A stretch of 64,000 nt of DNA from positions 620,001 through 684,000 of the forward strand of contig NZ_SHKR01000014.1 in the NCBI RefSeq assembly GCF_004217145.1, given 5' to 3'. Source of the stretch: Kribbella rubisoli (GTDB taxonomy: Bacteria; Actinomycetota; Actinomycetes; Propionibacteriales; Kribbellaceae). Of this stretch, positions 1 through 8,139 are shown piece after piece (within the stretch, counting starts at the first letter, position 1; each line of letters opens with the position of its first letter). The translations under genes were made by a program, and so were the position numbers. The notes under the pieces were generated by a model. That model did no database searches, was not told where the DNA came from, and saw only the letters and a list, made by a program, of their open reading frames with translations.

Positions 1-2
1 AG

Positions 3-893
3 GTGAATGTCGAGCAGGCCGCAACGCTGATGTCCGACCACGTACGCCGTACCGAGGCCGGCGGGAATCCGCTGATGCTGATCGGCGACGGGACGATGGC
101 GACCGCGGCGCTGCTCTCGTTCCAGGCGTTCCAGGTGCTGCTCGCGATGGAAGGCGACGGCAAGGGCGAAGACGACTCCTGCGCGCACGACGACGAGGAG
201 AAGCCGACCACGCCGCTGGAGGTGCTGGCCGAGCGAATCGGGCCGGTGTCGACGCAGCTGGTCGCGCAGATCAACGCGGGCCGCGAGCCGGGCCTGCCGC
301 GGTACGAACTGCACTTCGAGGACGACCTGGTCGACCACCTCCGCGACCTGGAAGCACGGGCGCAGCAGGCGCCGGGCGCCGGGGCGTACGACGAGTTGAA
401 CCAGCTGCTCCACCAGTTCGATCAGATGCGCAGCGGGCTGGTCGAGGTCGACGCGGACGAGGCGGGCGAGGAGCTGGACGAAGCGCCGTACCTCGAGGCG
501 ACCGATCTCAAGGCGGCGCTGCCGGACATCCGCGACACGTTCCGCGAAGGCGCCGACGACCCGTACCTGATCGGCTTGGACGGGCGGCCGTGCGCGGGAT
601 TGATCTCGTACGACCTGTACGAAGAACTGCAGAAGGTGTCGGTCGAGCTGGACGGGACCGACGAGGCGCCGGTGCTGCCGCTGCCCGAGCCGCGCTGGGA
701 GAACGGGCCGCGACTGCTGCCGTTCGAGATCGCGCTCGAGATGTGCGAGGCGGTCATCGAGGACATCACGAACGGCGAGGCGTCGATGCTGTTCATCGCC
801 GACGAGGACAACGAACCCGAACTCGTCCTCGCCCCGCTCGTCTGGCTCTGGGCGTACGTCGACCACCTGGACCTCGAAGGCGCCGAAGCCTGA
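3..893 (+). CDS. Hypothetical acidic protein (start may lie off the window)
   Basis: I do not recognise the family. The frame is open from the GTG at base 3 to the TGA at 893 (296 residues); with only two bases before the GTG, the true start could lie outside the window. The protein is strongly acidic, lacks a signal peptide or long membrane segment, and has a short Asp/Glu-rich patch near residues 50-65. The C-terminal third (from about residue 165) is the most globular-looking part. Codon use is typical high-GC actinobacterial. It is probably cytosolic; no neighbour hints at its role. Confidence 0.7.
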   Translation: MNVEQAATLMSDHVRRTEAGGNPLMLIGDGTMATAALLSFQAFQVLLAMEGDGKGEDDSCAHDDEEKPTTPLEVLAERIGPVSTQLVAQINAGREPGLPRYELHFEDDLVDHLRDLEARAQQAPGAGAYDELNQLLHQFDQMRSGLVEVDADEAGEELDEAPYLEATDLKAALPDIRDTFREGADDPYLIGLDGRPCAGLISYDLYEELQKVSVELDGTDEAPVLPLPEPRWENGPRLLPFEIALEMCEAVIEDITNGEASMLFIADEDNEPELVLAPLVWLWAYVDHLDLEGAEA

Positions 894-1015
894 TTTCGAA
901 GCAGATCGAAGTGACTCCCCCGGGTGTCAATCTGGACTGGCGGACCGATACCTGCTGATCGCGGCCGCGGGCCTCCTACTTCCACGCTCCGGGCGTGCCG
1001 GCGGACCCGCGCAAC

Positions 1016-1294
1016 TCAGTTGATCGGGAAGAGCGGTTGCCACTCCGAGAGCGTGGCGATCTCGTAGACGTTGGCCGGGGTGTACGGGTCCTTGGCGAGG
1101 ATGTCGCGGAGCTCGGCCTCGTCGGCGACGTCGTAGATGAGCACGGCGCCGGTCTGGTCGGGGAACGGGCCGGCGGTGACGAGCTTGCCGGCTTCCTTCA
1201 GCTCGACGAGGTAGTCACGGTGCGCCGGACGGACCTCGAGACGACGGTCGGTGTCGGCGAGATCGAAGCGCAACTGCACGACATAAAGGGCCAT
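1016..1294 (-). CDS. YciI-like protein
   Basis: A 92-residue protein with the YciI / dimeric alpha-beta barrel pattern: an N-terminal beta strand (MALYVVQLRFD), a helix carrying a conserved-looking His (RPAHRDYLVELKEAG), then the G-PFPDQTGAVLIYDV strand-turn-strand and the short DPYTPANVYE segment typical of the family. YciI proteins are small cytosolic proteins of mostly unknown function that resemble muconolactone isomerases. Length matches the family. It sits alone, with 148 bp to the next gene upstream on the same strand, so it is probably a monocistronic unit. Confidence 0.8.
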   Translation of the reverse strand: MALYVVQLRFDLADTDRRLEVRPAHRDYLVELKEAGKLVTAGPFPDQTGAVLIYDVADEAELRDILAKDPYTPANVYEIATLSEWQPLFPIN

Positions 1295-1442
1295 GCCGAA
1301 ACCCTACATCGACCAAGAAAGCAAAGAGATTTGGTGCGGGAAAGGGAGTCACGAGCCGCCACAGCGGCTGGTTCAGGTCAGACCCGAAAGTCGACGAGTG
1401 ATCTCCCTTCCCGCCCGGTTATTCTCACCAGTCCGCGACCCA

Positions 1443-2222
1443 CTACGCAAGGGGTTGGTTAAGAGAAATTCCTACAGACAGTTGATTCAAATAACGCTTC
1501 GTGATCGAGCCCCCGGCTGCCCCGATGAGAGCGCCGATACAGTCGTACAGTCCGTCACGCCGCTCGATTGTCAAGGCCCGATGACCGGAGTACGAGGACA
1601 AAAGTTCGAGGTACTCCGGGGCTGAATAGTCCACATCCCAGACATATCTGCGGAACTCGGCGGACCCGAAAAGCCCGGATCGCTCGAATCCTTCCGGATC
1701 TTTCGGTACGTCGTCCGCGGCCGGCAATCCATTCGCGACGGCGTCATCGGTGAAACGGTCATAGCAGGCCTGCACGTCGACGAAGAACTGCTCGCTCCCA
1801 CCCGCGACGTGATGCGTCGACACGACTGCCAGCGCGCCACCCGGCCGCAGCAGGTCCACGCAGCGCTGCACGCGGGTCGCGGGATCGAGCCAGTGGAACG
1901 CGGTCGCGGAGATGACCAGGTCGAAGGATTGCGCAGGCAGCTCCAAGGTGTCGAAGTCCGCGACGATCACCTCGACTGCCGGGTACTTCCGCCGGAGGAC
2001 GTCCGCGAGCCCAGGGCTGAGTTCGACCGCGGTGACCGGCCAGGCTCGCTCCACCATCGCGGAGGTTGCCTGGCCGGTGCCGGGGCCGATCTCGAGGACG
2101 CGGGGGTGGTCGCCGACGACGGCGGCCAAGGCGTCGAAGAGTTCGGGTGGATAGGTGGGTCGGACGCGGTCGTACAGGTCCGCGTCCTCCCCGAAGGTCT
2201 GCCGGAGACTCTCTCTACTCAC
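1443..2222 (-). CDS. Class I SAM-dependent methyltransferase
   Basis: 259 residues with a Rossmann-type methyltransferase fold. Motif I is VLEIGPGTGQ at about residues 40-50, followed by the acidic end of strand 2 (VTAVELSPG) and the ADFDTLELP and FHWLDP segments seen in Methyltransf_11-type enzymes. The N-terminus (FGEDADLYDRVRPTYP) is typical of small-molecule methyltransferases of this group. The methyl acceptor cannot be read from sequence. Its start overlaps the last 8 bp of the ppdK frame upstream on the same strand, so the two may share a transcript. Confidence 0.85.
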   Translation of the reverse strand: MSRESLRQTFGEDADLYDRVRPTYPPELFDALAAVVGDHPRVLEIGPGTGQATSAMVERAWPVTAVELSPGLADVLRRKYPAVEVIVADFDTLELPAQSFDLVISATAFHWLDPATRVQRCVDLLRPGGALAVVSTHHVAGGSEQFFVDVQACYDRFTDDAVANGLPAADDVPKDPEGFERSGLFGSAEFRRYVWDVDYSAPEYLELLSSYSGHRALTIERRDGLYDCIGALIGAAGGSITKRYLNQLSVGISLNQPLA

Positions 2223-4881
2223 TCGCCAATGCTGCCCGGCCGGATTCCAGGCGCGCCACCGGAATACGGAACGGCGAGCAGGAGACGTAGTCGAGACCGA
2301 CGTCGTGGAAGAAGTGGATGCTGTCCGGGTCGCCGCCGTGCTCGCCGCAGATGCCGAGCTTGAGGTCGGGCTTGGTCGCCCGCCCGCGATCCACCCCGGT
2401 CCGTACCAGCGCGCCGACGCCTTCGCGGTCGATCGACTCGAACGGCGACACCGCGAAGATCCCCTTCTCCAGGTACCGCGAGAAGAACGCGCTCTCGACG
2501 TCGTCGCGGCTGAAGCCCCACGTGGTCTGGGTCAGGTCGTTGGTGCCGAACGAGAAGAAGTCGGCCGCCTCCGCGATCTGGTCCGCGATCACCGCGGCCC
2601 GCGGCAGCTCGATCATCGTGCCGATCGGGATCTCCCCCGCGACGCCGACCTCGGCGAGCACGCGTTCCACCTCGTCGCGGGCCAGGTGCAGCTCCTGTAC
2701 GGCGCCAACCAGCGGGATCATGATCTCCGGCCGCGGATCCATCCCCCGGTCCCGCAGCTCGACAGCCGCCGACGCGATCGCCCGTACCTGCATCGCGAAC
2801 AGGCCTGGAACGACCAGCCCGAGCCGCACCCCGCGCAGACCGAGCATCGGGTTCTGCTCGTGCAGCCGCTGGACCGCCGCGAGCAGTGCCGCGTTGCGCC
2901 CCGGGTCCTCGCCGCGCTCACGTGCGACCGCGACCTTCACCGCGAGCTCCTCCATCGAGGGCAGGAACTCGTGCAGCGGCGGGTCGATCAACCGGATCGT
3001 CACCGGCAGACCGTCCATCGCGGTCAGCAGCTCGAGGAAGTCCCCACGCTGCAAGGGCTCCAGCTCCGCCAGCGCCGCCTCGAGCTCGGCGTCCGACTCC
3101 GCGAGGATCAACCGCTCGACGGACTCGCGCCGCTCCCCCAGGAACATGTGCTCGGTCCGGCACAGTCCGATGCCCTCGGCCCCGAACCGCCGCGCCCGCG
3201 CCGCGTCGTCCGCGGTATCCGCGTTGGTCCGTACGCCGAGCCGTCGTACCTCGTCGGCGTGGGTCATCAGCCGGTGCACCGACGCGACGAGTTCATCGCC
3301 GTCGCTCGGGGCGAGCGTGCCCTCGAAGTACTGCACGACCGGTGACGGGACGACCGGGACCTCGCCGCGGAAGACCTCACCGGTGGTGCCGTCGATCGAG
3401 ATCAGTTCGCCGGCCTCCATGATCGTGCCGTTGACCTTGATGGTGCCCTGGGCAACATTCACGTCCAGGTCCTCGGCGCCGCAGACGCAGGTCTTGCCCA
3501 TACCGCGGGCTACCACGGCCGCGTGCGAGGTCTTGCCGCCGCGGCTGGTCAGGATGCCCTGCGCCGCGATCATGCCGTGCAGGTCGTCGGGGTTCGTCTC
3601 GCGGCGTACCAGGATGACCTTCTCGCCGCGGTCCGCGGCCTCGACAGCGGCGGCCGAGGTGAACACGACCTTGCCCGACGCGGCGCCGGGCGAGGCACCG
3701 ATCGCCTTCGTGATCAGGTCCTTCTCGGCGTCCGCGTCGAACCGCGGGAACATCAGCTGCGCGAGCTGCGCACCCTTCACGCGGGTGAGCGCCTCGTCGG
3801 TGTCGATCACGCCTTCGTCGACCAGGCTGGTCGCGATCCGGAACGCCGCCGCCGCGGTGCGCTTGCCGACCCGGGTCTGCAGCATCCACAGCTTGCCGCG
3901 TTCGACGGTGAACTCGATGTCGCACAGATCCCGGTAGTGCCCCTCGAGCGTGGCCATGATCTCCATCAAGTCGTCGTACGACGTCTTGTCGAGTTGCTCG
4001 AGGTCCGCGAGCGGGACCGTGTTGCGGATGCCCGCGACGACGTCCTCGCCCTGCGCATTCTGCAGGTAGTCGCCGTACACGCCGGGCTGACCGGTCGAGG
4101 GATCGCGGGTGAACGCGACGCCGGTGCCGGAGTCCATGCCGAGGTTGCCGAAGACCATCGAGCAGATGTTGACCGCCGTGCCGAGGTCGGTCGGGATCCG
4201 CTCCTGGCGGCGGTACAGGATCGCGCGGTCGGAGTTCCACGAGCCGAAGACTGCCTCGGTCGCCAGGTCCATCTGGGTCCGCGGATCCTGCGGGAACTCA
4301 CGGCCGGTGTGGTCGTGGACGGCCTGCTTGAACGTCTCGACCAGAGCCTTCAGGTCGTCGGCGTCCAGGTCGAGGTCGTTGCGGGTGCCCTTGGCCTCCT
4401 TCGCCGCCTCGATCGCGTCCTCGAAGACATCGCCGTCCATGCCGAGCACGGTCTTGCCGAACATCTGGATCAGCCGGCGGTACGCATCCCAGGCGAACCG
4501 CGGGTTGCCCGAGTGGTGGGCAAGGCCGTTCACCGAGTCGTCGTTCAGGCCGACGTTGAGGACGGTTTCCATCATGCCGGGCATCGACACGGCAGCGCCG
4601 GAGCGGACCGAGACGAGCAGCGGGTCGTCGGCCTGGCCGAGCTTCTTGCCCATCTTCTGCTGCAGCAGATCGACGTGCTTGTCGATCTCGTCGGCGAGGT
4701 CGGCCGGCACCGCACCGGTCTCCAGGTACGCGCGGCAGGCGTCGGCGGTAATCGTGAAGCCGGGTGGTACCGGCAGGCCGAGATTGGTCATCTCGGCCAG
4801 GTTCGCCCCCTTCCCGCCGAGCAGCTGTTTCATGGCCTTGTTGCCTTCGGCGAAGTCGTAGACGAGTTTCGGCACGGTCAC
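2215..4881 (-). CDS. ppdK: Pyruvate, phosphate dikinase
   Basis: 888 residues, the normal length. It interconverts ATP + phosphate + pyruvate and AMP + diphosphate + PEP in the cytosol. Domain order is complete: an N-terminal ATP-grasp nucleotide-binding region (VRSGAAVSMPGMMETVLNVG near residue 90), the swivelling phosphohistidine domain with GGKTSHAAVVARG (catalytic His about residue 453), and the C-terminal PEP/pyruvate barrel with GTNDLTQ and the CGEHGGDP loop carrying the catalytic Cys. The GGKTSH variant separates it from PEP synthase. It starts with ATG at 4881 and is followed by the methyltransferase with an 8-bp overlap. Confidence 0.96.
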   Translation of the reverse strand: MTVPKLVYDFAEGNKAMKQLLGGKGANLAEMTNLGLPVPPGFTITADACRAYLETGAVPADLADEIDKHVDLLQQKMGKKLGQADDPLLVSVRSGAAVSMPGMMETVLNVGLNDDSVNGLAHHSGNPRFAWDAYRRLIQMFGKTVLGMDGDVFEDAIEAAKEAKGTRNDLDLDADDLKALVETFKQAVHDHTGREFPQDPRTQMDLATEAVFGSWNSDRAILYRRQERIPTDLGTAVNICSMVFGNLGMDSGTGVAFTRDPSTGQPGVYGDYLQNAQGEDVVAGIRNTVPLADLEQLDKTSYDDLMEIMATLEGHYRDLCDIEFTVERGKLWMLQTRVGKRTAAAAFRIATSLVDEGVIDTDEALTRVKGAQLAQLMFPRFDADAEKDLITKAIGASPGAASGKVVFTSAAAVEAADRGEKVILVRRETNPDDLHGMIAAQGILTSRGGKTSHAAVVARGMGKTCVCGAEDLDVNVAQGTIKVNGTIMEAGELISIDGTTGEVFRGEVPVVPSPVVQYFEGTLAPSDGDELVASVHRLMTHADEVRRLGVRTNADTADDAARARRFGAEGIGLCRTEHMFLGERRESVERLILAESDAELEAALAELEPLQRGDFLELLTAMDGLPVTIRLIDPPLHEFLPSMEELAVKVAVARERGEDPGRNAALLAAVQRLHEQNPMLGLRGVRLGLVVPGLFAMQVRAIASAAVELRDRGMDPRPEIMIPLVGAVQELHLARDEVERVLAEVGVAGEIPIGTMIELPRAAVIADQIAEAADFFSFGTNDLTQTTWGFSRDDVESAFFSRYLEKGIFAVSPFESIDREGVGALVRTGVDRGRATKPDLKLGICGEHGGDPDSIHFFHDVGLDYVSCSPFRIPVARLESGRAALASE

Positions 4882-5056
4882 TCCCTGGGTTGCAGGCGGG
4901 TGTTTTCAGGCGCGGGAAGATGCCCGCTGGCCCGTCGACTCCGGCGGCGGGGGCGTGCTTTCAGGGTAAGCCTAAAAACCAGTCCAGTTGAACACTGGTC
5001 TCACGATGCTGACGTGACCCTCCCCACAGGTCGAAGGCCGGAAAACCCTTCCCTGG

Positions 5057-5085
5057 TTGACAACGCGAGACAATCGGTCTGTCTC
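5057..5085 (+). promoter_or_regulatory. Possible promoter element with an operator-like dyad
   Basis: A consensus-like TTGACA hexamer (5057-5062) is followed by the perfect dyad GAGACA/TGTCTC with a 7-bp centre (5067-5085), in the position where a regulator would block polymerase. No clear minus 10 hexamer at 17-18 bp is visible. The target could be the gene starting at 5289. Assignment is tentative. Confidence 0.3.
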
Positions 5086-5165
5086 AAAATGAATCACAGG
5101 CAGAACGCTTCCAGCCGGTTTGGTCGGGGTACAGGGCCGCCCGGACAGCTGTTTCAGGGTTGCCC

Positions 5166-5235
5166 GGATATCCCCTGCTGTTGTGGGTTCTCCGCTCGCA
5201 CACCAGCAGAGGACCCACAACACGAACGGATATCC
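5166..5235. repeat. Nested inverted repeat flanked by two GGATATCC boxes
   Basis: The core arms are 5179-5196 and 5205-5222, 18 bp each with 16 matching positions (TGTTGTGGGT...CCGCT against AGCAGAGGACCCACAACA) around an 8-bp loop. The 8-bp palindrome GGATATCC lies outside each arm, at 5166-5173 and 5228-5235, and the sequence after each box is also similar (CCTGCTGT and ACTGGTGT). It lies 54 bp before the GTG at 5289. It could be a transcript hairpin, a regulator site or a small mobile palindrome. Confidence 0.6.
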
Positions 5236-5288
5236 ACTGGTGTAGGGACCCGGGGAGCCAGGCCGTGACGCGGCGCTAGGGTCGGCCT

Positions 5289-6158
5289 GTGCGCATCGTT
5301 TCTCTTCTGCCCTCGGCGACCGAGATCTGCTTCGCGCTCGGTGCCGGTGAGGACGTCGTCGGCGTGACGTTCGAGTGCGACTATCCGGCGGCGGCGCGGA
5401 GCCGGCGGATCGTGTCGACGACTGCGTTGCCGGCTGGTTTGACGCCGCGTGAGATCGATGCCGTCGTACGACGGATGGTCGCCGCCGGGGAAGATCTGTA
5501 CCACCTGGACGCCGGCGCTTTGAGCGAACTCGAGCCGGATGTGGTGATCACGCAGGACCTGTGTGCGGTGTGCGCGATCGACGTGGACGACGTCGAGCAG
5601 GCACTCACCTACCTTGGCTGCCAGGCCGAGGTAGTCACCACCGACCCGCACACCCTCGACGAGGTCCTGAACTCGATCGAGACTGTCGCGAAGGCGATCT
5701 GCCGGGACCCGTCACCGCTGCTGACGCAACTGCGCGAGCGGCTGAAGCCGACGCCGTCGGCGTCGGGAGCGCCGAGGGCGTCGGGGGCTCGGGTGGCTTT
5801 GCTCGAGTGGACTGATCCGCCGTTCTCGCCGGGCCACTGGTTGCCGGAGATGGTGACGCTCGCCGGCGGGACGAATGTGCTGGGTATTGCGGGGACGCGC
5901 TCGAAGGCGATCACCTGGGCAGATGTCGCCGCGGCGCAACCTGGGGTGATTGTTTCCGCGCCGTGTGGGTTCGAACTGGAGGGCGCCGCGAAACTGACCG
6001 CGGAGTTGCTGCCACAGCTGCCGGCCGACGTACCGGTCTGGGCCGTCGACGCCAACGGGTACTTCGCGCGACCGGGTCCCCGCCTGGTGGATGGGATTGA
6101 GGTGCTGACTGCCATTCTCCAGGGCGGGAACCCGGACCACGCGATCAGGTTGCGTTAG
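5289..6158 (+). CDS. Cobalamin-binding-type periplasmic-fold protein (BtuF family, no signal peptide)
   Basis: 289 residues of the BtuF / Fe-siderophore substrate-binding fold (COG0614). Family marks are RIVSLLPSATEICFALGAG at the N-terminus, ELEPDVVITQDLCAVC around residue 80, and LAGGTNVLGIAGTRSKAITW with QPGVIVSAPCG in the second lobe. The GTG start at 5289 leads directly into the first strand. There is no signal peptide or lipobox, so unlike E. coli BtuF it should be cytosolic, and no permease or ATPase gene is adjacent. Such soluble forms are often annotated cobalamin-binding protein. The ligand is not shown by sequence. Confidence 0.8.
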   Translation: MRIVSLLPSATEICFALGAGEDVVGVTFECDYPAAARSRRIVSTTALPAGLTPREIDAVVRRMVAAGEDLYHLDAGALSELEPDVVITQDLCAVCAIDVDDVEQALTYLGCQAEVVTTDPHTLDEVLNSIETVAKAICRDPSPLLTQLRERLKPTPSASGAPRASGARVALLEWTDPPFSPGHWLPEMVTLAGGTNVLGIAGTRSKAITWADVAAAQPGVIVSAPCGFELEGAAKLTAELLPQLPADVPVWAVDANGYFARPGPRLVDGIEVLTAILQGGNPDHAIRLR

Positions 6159-6178
6159 AGGGTGTCTGGGAACTCCTC

Positions 6179-8137
6179 TTAGAGCTTGCGGCGGGTTCTC
6201 AGGTAGTCGCCGACGACGGCGGCGCCGAGGCCGTCGGGGTCGGGCGCGAGGACTCGGCCGCCGCTGCGGCGGGCGAGCAGGTCCACGAAGGCGTTCAGCC
6301 GCGGGTCGTCGCCGAGCCGGAAGACGGTCAGCGTGGCGCCGAGCTTGGCCAGGCGGTCGACCTCGAAGATCGTCTTGCGGAGCGTGGCGGGCTCGGGTGG
6401 GTACGAGAACTCGGCTGTGCCATCGGGCTCGAGATGAGCAGTCGGCTCGCCGTCGGTCACCATCAGGACGACCGGCTGGGCGTCCGGGTGGCGACGAAGG
6501 TGACGCCCGGCGAGGAGCAGTGCGTGGTGCGCGTTGGTGCCCTGCTCCCAGGTGCCTTCCATCCCGATCAGCTGCGGCAACTCCACGACGCCGGCGTACC
6601 GCCCGAAGGTGATCAGCTGGAGTGCGTCGTTGCGGTAGCGGGTCGAGATGAGTTGGTGCAGCGCGAGCGCCGTACGCTTCATCGGCAGCCAGCGGCCCTC
6701 CTGGACCATCGACCACGACGTGTCGACCAGCAACGCGACCGCGGCGCGAGCACGATGCTCGGTCTCCGCGATCTCCACATCCGCCACGTCGAGTTTCACG
6801 CCGCCACCGCCGGTGTGCGCAGTCCGCAGTACGGCGTTGCGCACCGTCCGCGGCACATCCCACGGCTGGGTGTCGCCGAACTCCCACTGCCGCGTCGACC
6901 CGCTCAGCTCACCGGCGGCGCCGGCGTTGGCGGCATCCCGTTCACCGGAGCCGCGGGCAGCCCGCAGTACGTCGGCCAGCGCCGTCTGGCCAAGCTGCCG
7001 CAAGGCCTTCGGAGACAACCGCAGCGAACCGTCCGGCGCCCGCTCGATCAGGCCCTGATCGCGCAGCTGCCGCTCCAGCTCGCTCAGCCGTCGCGCGTCG
7101 ACCGTTGCCTCGTCGCCCAGTTGCCGGGTTAGTGCGTCGAGGTCAATGTCCTCGAGCCGCGCACCCGGATACGACTGCGCCAGCTGTTCGGCCAGCGCAT
7201 CCAGCTCGGCGAGATCGGACATGGCCCGCGCGCCCTCGGCGAGACCGAGCGGATCCTCACCGCTCATCTGCTCCGAGCCGTACCAGTCCTCGCCCGGCCG
7301 CAGCGACTGCAGCTGAGCATCGAGCTGGGCCAACTGCTGCGCGAGTTGCGGACTGCCGAACGCCTGCTGCGACAACTCCATCAACTCGGCCCGTTGCTCG
7401 GCCGTCATCGAGTTCATCATCCGTTGCGCCGCGGCCGCCCGCTGCGCGAGTACGTCGATGAGCTCCTCGACGTTCTGCGGGTTCTCCGGGAAGAACTCGC
7501 CGTGCTTGGCCATGAACTCCTCGAACAGCTCCGGCACCTCGGGCCGGCCCTGTGCGTGTGCCGCGAGCAGCGCGTTGAGGTCGGTCAGCATCTCGTTGAT
7601 CGCCTCGACGTCCTCGGGCGTGGTCTGCTCGAGCGCCTCCTTCATGCCCTCGAACCGCGAGCCGAGCAGCTCACGCCCGAGCAGTTCGCGGATCTCCTCG
7701 TACTTCTCCCGGGCCTCCGACGACTGCCAGTCGTAGTTGGCCAGCTCCCGTACGGCGGCCGCTGTACCGGACGGCAGCGCGTCGAGCTGAGCCTCCCGGA
7801 AGCGGGCGTCGTCGGACGGGTTCGGGAACAGCTCGTGCCGCTCCGCCTCGAGCGCCTCGTTCAGCAACCGCTGGACGTCGCGCAGCGTGCCGTCGAGGTT
7901 GTGCCGCCGCTCGATCTCGCGGCGGCGCTCCCAAAGACGGCGACTCAGGTCGTCCAGACCCTGGGTGTTCCGGGTGCCGCGCCGGAGCAACTCCTCGAGC
8001 GCGGACCGAGGCGACGAACCGTTCATCACGTCGCGGCCGATCTCGTCCAGCGCGTCCCGCAGATCCGCGGGCGCCTTGAGCGGATCAGGCCCGTCATGCC
8101 ACGGACCGTACGACCAGCCTTCTGGAATGGACGACAT
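6179..8137 (-). CDS. VWA-domain protein, partner of the MoxR-like ATPase
   Basis: 652 residues. The first two thirds are charged, helical and rich in Glu, Gln, Arg and Leu. The last 200 residues form a von Willebrand A domain with an intact MIDAS motif (LLVDTSWSM, later GTNAHHALLLAG and VVLMVTDGEP). No signal peptide or membrane segment is present. It starts 2 bp after the stop of the upstream ATPase gene, so the two are translationally linked. AAA+/VWA pairs of this type (magnesium chelatase I/D-like, MoxR/VWA) act as metal-inserting or protein-remodelling chaperones. The substrate here is unknown. Confidence 0.88.
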   Translation of the reverse strand: MSSIPEGWSYGPWHDGPDPLKAPADLRDALDEIGRDVMNGSSPRSALEELLRRGTRNTQGLDDLSRRLWERRREIERRHNLDGTLRDVQRLLNEALEAERHELFPNPSDDARFREAQLDALPSGTAAAVRELANYDWQSSEAREKYEEIRELLGRELLGSRFEGMKEALEQTTPEDVEAINEMLTDLNALLAAHAQGRPEVPELFEEFMAKHGEFFPENPQNVEELIDVLAQRAAAAQRMMNSMTAEQRAELMELSQQAFGSPQLAQQLAQLDAQLQSLRPGEDWYGSEQMSGEDPLGLAEGARAMSDLAELDALAEQLAQSYPGARLEDIDLDALTRQLGDEATVDARRLSELERQLRDQGLIERAPDGSLRLSPKALRQLGQTALADVLRAARGSGERDAANAGAAGELSGSTRQWEFGDTQPWDVPRTVRNAVLRTAHTGGGGVKLDVADVEIAETEHRARAAVALLVDTSWSMVQEGRWLPMKRTALALHQLISTRYRNDALQLITFGRYAGVVELPQLIGMEGTWEQGTNAHHALLLAGRHLRRHPDAQPVVLMVTDGEPTAHLEPDGTAEFSYPPEPATLRKTIFEVDRLAKLGATLTVFRLGDDPRLNAFVDLLARRSGGRVLAPDPDGLGAAVVGDYLRTRRKL

Positions 8138-8139
8138 GA

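Larger units (their letters stand above)
4882..5288. other. 407-bp divergent intergenic region between ppdK and the cobalamin-binding-like gene
   Basis: No convincing gene is seen. The region must hold the promoters of both divergent genes. Visible structure: an imperfect dyad ACCAGT-N10-ACTGGT near 4978-4999, a TTGACA at 5057-5062 followed by GAGACA-N7-TGTCTC (5067-5085), and a large nested palindrome at 5166-5235. A 59-codon open frame from ATG 5089 to 5268 has no ribosome binding site and reads like translated palindrome; it is not called. Confidence 0.6.

Noticed and set aside
5089..5268. 59-codon open frame upstream of the cobalamin-binding-type gene
   Set aside because: No ribosome binding site, and most of it is the translated palindrome, ending just before the real GTG start.
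2155..5268. Several long plus-strand frames antisense to ppdK
   Set aside because: They are Arg/Ala/Val-rich shadow frames caused by GC-rich third positions in ppdK, with no domains.
5166..5288. Cobalamin riboswitch in the leader of the BtuF-like gene
   Set aside because: I could not find the conserved B12 box or the multi-stem layout; the visible structure is a simple nested palindrome.
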